From assembly GCA_019419645.1 (NCBI GenBank), contig DXZN01000065.1, positions 1 through 10,152 on the forward strand: a stretch of DNA of 10,152 nucleotides, written 5' to 3'. The DNA comes from Collinsella sp. GTDB lineage: Bacteria; Actinomycetota; Coriobacteriia; Coriobacteriales; Coriobacteriaceae. Below, in pieces: positions 7,155 through 10,152 of this stretch (position 1 is its first letter; every line of letters starts with the position of its first letter). Position numbers and translations under genes: made by a program. A model generated the notes under the pieces. That model worked only from the letters and a program-made list of their open reading frames with translations, was not told the DNA's origin and made no database searches.

Positions 7155-7550
7155 TTAGAGGACGAGCTGGTGGTAGTCGGCGGGGGTTATGCGGCCTTCG
7201 GTGGCAGCACGGAAGGCGGCGAGGGCATCGCCCGAGAACGGCATGGCCCAGCACAGGCCGCAACCTGCGGTAATGGAGCCGGGCAAAGGCATAATGCGCC
7301 CGGGCACACCGGCGGCAAGACACAGCTGTTCGCATTCCATCACATCGAAGGTGCTATCGAACGAAACGATGATTTTGCGCTCGGGGTCGAGGGCATCACC
7401 GGACGGGCCTTCGCGGTGTGCATCACGATACGCTGCGGCGGCCGCCTCCTCTTCCGCGGTATGTCCGCAGCCACCGCAACCGCAGGTACAGGCTTCGGAA
7501 TCATCGCAAGTGCAAGGCTCTCCCGTGTCGGGACAAATATCGTGAGACAT
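7155..7550 (-). CDS. DUF3343-type putative Se/S carrier with Cys-rich N-terminus
   Basis: This is a small protein of 131 aa. Residues 58-131 match the DUF3343 pattern, predicted to be a Se/S-carrier domain and related to the C-terminal part of YedF. The core reads IIVSFDSTFDVMECEQ, then GVPGRIMPLP, then GCGLCW at 96-101. C97 is the conserved cysteine; C100 makes a CxxC-like pair. Residues 1-30 are unusual: seven cysteines (6, 13, 15, 21, 23, 25, 28) with H3 and H30, resembling a small metal-binding knuckle. An acidic/alanine-rich linker (31-57) follows. No signal peptide or membrane segment is seen. ATG 7550 has TGGAG 5 nt upstream; the gene starts 15 nt after the mobA stop, so the two are likely cotranscribed. 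Stop is TAA. The family function is predicted, not demonstrated. The selB, selC and mobA neighbours support a role in selenium or molybdenum-enzyme maturation. Confidence 0.82.
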   Translation of the reverse strand: MSHDICPDTGEPCTCDDSEACTCGCGGCGHTAEEEAAAAAYRDAHREGPSGDALDPERKIIVSFDSTFDVMECEQLCLAAGVPGRIMPLPGSITAGCGLCWAMPFSGDALAAFRAATEGRITPADYHQLVL

Positions 7551-7565
7551 GGCAACTCCAATCGT

Positions 7566-8198
7566 CTAGGCGAGTAACTCGGCCGCCGCAAACTCCTCGG
7601 GCGTATTGACGTTTTCAAAGCAGAGCGTCGAGCCCGCGGCCTTAACAATCTGCGGCTCATCCATATAACCGGCCTGAGCGCGATTGATCAGGCAGCGAAT
7701 GCGCTGTCGGTCGCAGGAGAGCAGCTCTTGGGCAACCGGCGCACACGCTTCACGGCGCCAGACGGCGCAAAGCGGCTCAATCCCCCGCTCCTCGCGCGGC
7801 ACGCACACGTCGAGCGCCTCGGCCTCAACACGATCGGCAAGCGCGCCAATGAGTTCCGGCGAGACAAACGGCATATCGCAGGCGACGATCGCTACGAGCG
7901 GCAATCGGGCCGCGGCCAACGAGCTCGCGATGCCGCGCATGGCGCCCGCCGACCCTTCAAGGTCCGCCACCACACGCGGCACCAGGCCGCCAAACGTGCG
8001 CTCCTCAAGGTAGGCCAGCTCACTGGGACGCGAAGTCGTCACGACCAACTCGCCGGCAACTGGCGCCAGTCGGCTAAGCACGCGCTCGATGAGCGGCTCG
8101 CCGCAAAACGCCATGCGCGCCTTATCGCAGCCCATGCGCGAGGACAGCCCGCCCGCCTGGACGACACAAGAAAGATCGGCACGTCTTACGGTAGTCAT
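7566..8198 (-). CDS. mobA: Molybdenum cofactor guanylyltransferase-like protein
   Basis: This is a MobA-family nucleotidyltransferase that attaches a nucleotide, usually GMP from GTP, to molybdopterin cofactor in the cytoplasm. The 210 aa compare with 194 in E. coli MobA. QAGGLSSRMGCDKA at 14-27 is the nucleotide-binding signature with catalytic R21 and K26; ACDMPF at 106-111 carries the metal-binding D108; FENVNTPEEF at 194-203 is the typical C-terminal motif. XDH-family enzymes often use the cytosine form made by MocA, so a cytidylyltransferase role for the adjacent hydroxylase cannot be excluded. The motifs look more MobA-like. The frame stays open up to 8432 through tRNA-Sec, which is not credible. 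ATG 8198 has GGAGG (8214-8210) upstream, though with a long 11-nt gap; in-frame ATGs at 8222 and 8216 lie before or on this element. Stop is TAG, followed at 15 nt by the DUF3343 gene. Confidence 0.85.
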   Translation of the reverse strand: MTTVRRADLSCVVQAGGLSSRMGCDKARMAFCGEPLIERVLSRLAPVAGELVVTTSRPSELAYLEERTFGGLVPRVVADLEGSAGAMRGIASSLAAARLPLVAIVACDMPFVSPELIGALADRVEAEALDVCVPREERGIEPLCAVWRREACAPVAQELLSCDRQRIRCLINRAQAGYMDEPQIVKAAGSTLCFENVNTPEEFAAAELLA

Positions 8199-8235
8199 AC
8201 GGCAAAACACCTCCATCGGCATGCTCGAAACCCGG

Positions 8236-8289
8236 TGCACGAAGCTAAATACAGCCGCCGAAATAGCGGCGCTATGAAAAGCTCGTGCA
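8236..8289 (-). other. Folded leader between selC and mobA
   Basis: The outer arms TGCACGA/TCGTGCA (8236-8242 with 8283-8289) continue as GCT/AGC after one bulged A (8243). An inner hairpin, AGCCGCCG...CGGCGCT (8253-8273), pairs 7 bp with one bulge. On the minus strand this lies immediately after the T-rich end of the selC terminator and ends 21 nt before the mobA ribosome binding site. It may be a regulatory leader or a second transcription stop. No known riboswitch class is recognised. Confidence 0.5.
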
Positions 8290-8345
8290 AAAAACAAAAC
8301 AGCGCCTTTGCGGCACGCAGTAAGACCGCGAGCACAAAAGCGCTG
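8289..8345 (-). terminator. Strong intrinsic terminator of selC
   Basis: On the minus strand CAGCGCTTTTGTG (8345-8333) pairs over 13 bp, including two T-G wobbles, with CGCAAAGGCGCTG (8312-8300). The 20-nt loop between them is GC-rich. TTTTGTTTTTTG follows (8299-8288). It starts 8 nt after the encoded CCA of tRNA-Sec. Confidence 0.9.
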
Positions 8346-8353
8346 GTAGCGTA

Positions 8354-8450
8354 TGGCGGGAACGTATGTGAATCGAACACATCCAAGACGTTTTGCACGC
8401 CTCGCAACGGTTTTGAGGACCGCGGAGCCCACCGGAGCCCATCCGTTCCC
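8354..8450 (-). tRNA. selC: Selenocysteine tRNA, anticodon UCA
   Basis: This 97-nt tRNA delivers selenocysteine at UGA codons with SelB. The parts, in order, fit tRNA-Sec: acceptor GGGAACGG against ACGTTCCC (7 pairs plus a G-A at the eighth); a 6-bp D stem GGGCTC-CGGT-GGGCTC with the typical 4-nt loop; anticodon arm GCGGT-CCTCAAA-ACCGT with TCA at 8416-8414; an 8-bp variable arm CGAGGCGT/ACGTCTTG; T arm ATGTG-TTCGATT-CACAT; discriminator G and encoded CCA (8356-8354). The layout matches E. coli selC (95 nt) segment by segment. Two oddities are C at position 33, where nearly all tRNAs have U, and the G-A eighth acceptor pair. It lies 36 nt after the selB stop. Confidence 0.95.
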
Positions 8451-8462
8451 AAGTGCGGCGGT

Positions 8463-8471
8463 ATTTTACCA
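8463..8471 (-). promoter_or_regulatory. Extended -10 promoter for selC
   Basis: TGGTAAAAT on the minus strand (8471-8463) is a TGn-extended -10 with 5 of 6 consensus bases and no good -35 upstream. It sits in the 36-nt gap after selB; start near 8456 leaves a leader of about 6 nt before the tRNA. Confidence 0.5.
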
Positions 8472-8486
8472 AACCGAGCAGCCAAT

Positions 8487-10152
8487 CTAGCGCAGGGACC
8501 TCAGGCCGCCGGCGTCCTTGTCGAGCACCGTAAAGCGTACGGCATCCAGGTGCTCCAAGATGCTGATGGCACGTTTGCGCGACACGCCCAGAGCCTCACG
8601 CAGCACGCTCGTGGTGGCTGCGCCGCCGGCTGCCTCAATGGCGGCGGCGACGAGCTCACGTGCATGGGCCTCGGCGGCGGCAGACAGGGCAACGTCGCGC
8701 TCGACCTTAACGATCGAGCGATTGAGCGAAAGCTCGCGCAGGGCACGCGTCATGGTGTCGCGATCGAGCTGCAACTGCTCGCCCACTTCGGGCAACGTCG
8801 GTGCATCGAGGCCAGCTTCGTCCAGCAAGTCAACGATACGTTCGCAGGCCTCGCGCACCACACGCGCCGCGGCGGCAGCGGAGTGCGGGTCGAACACCTC
8901 GGCACCCTCGGCGGCACACACGCCATGCGAGCAGCCCTCGGCAATCAGAGCCGCGGCAACGCCTTCATCAGCGGCAGGCCACGCAGCATGGGCAACGGCG
9001 CCGGGCGTAAAGCCCGTCTCCTTGGGAGCCGCCGCGTGCATGGCGGTCAGAGTCGCCGCCAGTGCATCCATCGCGGCGTCGAGCACCGCGGCGTCCGCCA
9101 AGAGGTCCGCATCACCCACGGCAAGCTTGCGAACGGAGTCCTGCGCCACCAACCCGCGCAGTGCGGCATCGACCTCGCCGACACCAAGATCCAAAGCCTC
9201 GGCAACATCAACCGGCGTAACCGGCAGCGTCTGCAGCGCCAGCCAAGCGCCCACACCGCCCGCGATATCGCCGGACTCGAGTGCCGCAAACAGCGCGCGC
9301 TCGCCGGCCGAAAGCTCGCGCGAGCGACGGCAGCGCGATAGCAGCACGCGCCCGCCGCCGATGAGCATAACGGGCGAATACGACAGCACCACGGCATGGT
9401 CTCCGGCTCGCAGCGGCAGCGGCTCCTCCAAGCGCACCTGTACGGTACGGGTCTCGCCCACCGCCATGGGGGCCTCGCCCTCCAAAAGCATGATGCGGCC
9501 GACGACCTCGGCCGTGCCGGCCATCACATGCACACGCGCGCCCGACTCGAGCACGCGCGGCTTGGCGCCCTCGCGGCCCAAATACGTAAACGTCATCATA
9601 AAACGCATCGTCTGGCCAAAGCGGCCCGCCACGCCGAGCATCTCACCGCGATCGAGCGCGGCGACGGCATCGCCCACCAAGTTGAGCGCCACACGCTGGC
9701 CGGGCAACGCCCGCGGCGTATCGTCATGTACCTGAATCCCGCGCACACGACAGACCGTACGCGACGGTAACGCCATCAGCTCGTCACCCACCGCAACCGG
9801 CGCATCGCGCAGCGTTCCCGTCACGACGGTGCCGACGCCCTTGATCGTAAAGCAGCGGTCAATCGGCAGGCGCGGCGCGGCATCGCTCCGCTCGGCACGC
9901 TCGCGACAGGCATCCCAGCAGGCACCCACCTGCTCGTCGAGCATGGCGAACAGTCGTTCGATCCCCTCGCCTGTCTTAGACGACACGGGCACGATCGGCA
10001 CGCCCGCAAACACAGTGTCCGACAAAAAATCATCGACATCGAGCTCGGCAAGCTCGGTCATCTCGGCGTCGGCCAGGTCGCACATCGTCAGCGCGACCAC
10101 CATATGTGTGACGCCCAGCAGCTCCAGCACATGCACGTGCTCGCGGGTCTGC
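8487..10152 (-). CDS. selB: Selenocysteine-specific elongation factor SelB, 5' end outside window
   Basis: SelB is a GTPase that binds Sec-tRNA and the SECIS hairpin of selenoprotein mRNAs and brings them to the ribosome at UGA codons. The visible ~555 codons begin in frame at the window edge with QTREHVHVLELLGV, the conserved segment just after the G3 motif. About 75-80 residues, with the P-loop and DxPGHE, are missing beyond 10152, so the apparent GTG start at 10136 is not real. G4 reads TMCD (10088-10077) where NKxD or TKxD is expected; G5 is SSKTGEG. Domain II has LPIDRCFTIKGVGTVVTGTL, highly typical of SelB. The C-terminal ~260 residues are the alanine-rich winged-helix repeats that bind SECIS RNA, ending in SRKRAISILEHLDAVRFT and GLRSLR, as SelB proteins do. 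Stop is TAG, with selC 36 nt downstream. Identity is secure. Confidence 0.95.
   Translation of the reverse strand, partial: QTREHVHVLELLGVTHMVVALTMCDLADAEMTELAELDVDDFLSDTVFAGVPIVPVSSKTGEGIERLFAMLDEQVGACWDACRERAERSDAAPRLPIDRCFTIKGVGTVVTGTLRDAPVAVGDELMALPSRTVCRVRGIQVHDDTPRALPGQRVALNLVGDAVAALDRGEMLGVAGRFGQTMRFMMTFTYLGREGAKPRVLESGARVHVMAGTAEVVGRIMLLEGEAPMAVGETRTVQVRLEEPLPLRAGDHAVVLSYSPVMLIGGGRVLLSRCRRSRELSAGERALFAALESGDIAGGVGAWLALQTLPVTPVDVAEALDLGVGEVDAALRGLVAQDSVRKLAVGDADLLADAAVLDAAMDALAATLTAMHAAAPKETGFTPGAVAHAAWPAADEGVAAALIAEGCSHGVCAAEGAEVFDPHSAAAAARVVREACERIVDLLDEAGLDAPTLPEVGEQLQLDRDTMTRALRELSLNRSIVKVERDVALSAAAEAHARELVAAAIEAAGGAATTSVLREALGVSRKRAISILEHLDAVRFTVLDKDAGGLRSLR

Noticed and set aside
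8199..8432. N-terminal extension of mobA to the first open ATG
   Set aside because: It would translate through tRNA-Sec and its terminator; MobA homology begins just after ATG 8198.
7728..9341. 537-residue plus-strand frame across mobA, selC and selB
   Set aside because: It crosses a well-folded tRNA and two recognised genes and has no recognisable domain.
8600..9400. Alanine-rich low-complexity stretch in SelB as a possible non-coding or degraded region
   Set aside because: The frame is intact, and the ending SRKRAISILEHLD and GLRSLR fit the SelB winged-helix tail.
10134..10136. GTG as the start of selB
   Set aside because: The frame continues upstream to the window edge as QTREHV, a conserved internal SelB segment, so the gene is cut by the window.
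60..10152. A selenoprotein with an in-frame UGA and SECIS hairpin
   Set aside because: None of the recognised genes is interrupted by or ends in TGA, so no Sec codon can be supported here despite selB and selC.

Overview
The window is GC-rich, and every gene I can support lies on the minus strand, so transcription runs from high to low coordinates. GC-biased codon use, a trigger factor with a very acidic tail, and selenium and molybdenum metabolism in an apparently anaerobic setting point to a high-GC Gram-positive anaerobe. Coriobacteriia (Collinsella/Olsenella-like) is my best guess. It is an inference from protein flavour, not a proven placement.

Layout, read in the direction of transcription. 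(1) 10152-8487: most of selB, the selenocysteine-specific elongation factor; its first ~75-80 codons lie beyond the window edge. (2) 8450-8354: selC, the selenocysteine tRNA (UCA), with its own extended -10 promoter and a strong intrinsic terminator. (3) 8198-7566: mobA, a molybdenum-cofactor nucleotidylyltransferase, behind a folded leader. (4) 7550-7155: a small DUF3343-type putative Se/S carrier with an unusual Cys-rich N-terminus, followed by a REP-like inverted repeat at 7151-7108. (5) 6897-5542: gdhA, glutamate dehydrogenase, closed by an excellent terminator. (6) 5419-4505 and 4505-1674: a two-gene operon with overlapping stop and start (TAATG), encoding the FAD subunit and the fused [2Fe-2S]/molybdopterin subunit of a xanthine-dehydrogenase-family hydroxylase of the YgfM/YgfN (XdhD) type, then a GC-rich terminator. 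(7) 1533-1450: tRNA-Leu(UAG) with an encoded CCA and a UUCG hairpin behind it. (8) 1358-60: tig, trigger factor. The last 59 bases (1-59) show no recognisable gene.

How it fits together: selB and selC decode UGA as selenocysteine, mobA finishes a nucleotide form of molybdenum cofactor, DUF3343 proteins are predicted Se/S carriers, and the YgfM/YgfN hydroxylase family belongs to the predicted selenium-dependent molybdenum hydroxylases, in which selenium is a labile non-Sec ligand. The window thus joins both uses of selenium with molybdenum cofactor maturation. gdhA sits between the two halves and may assimilate ammonia released from purine breakdown, but that link is speculative. No mobile element, CRISPR array or plus-strand gene is supported; the long plus-strand open frames mirror the codon bias of the real genes.
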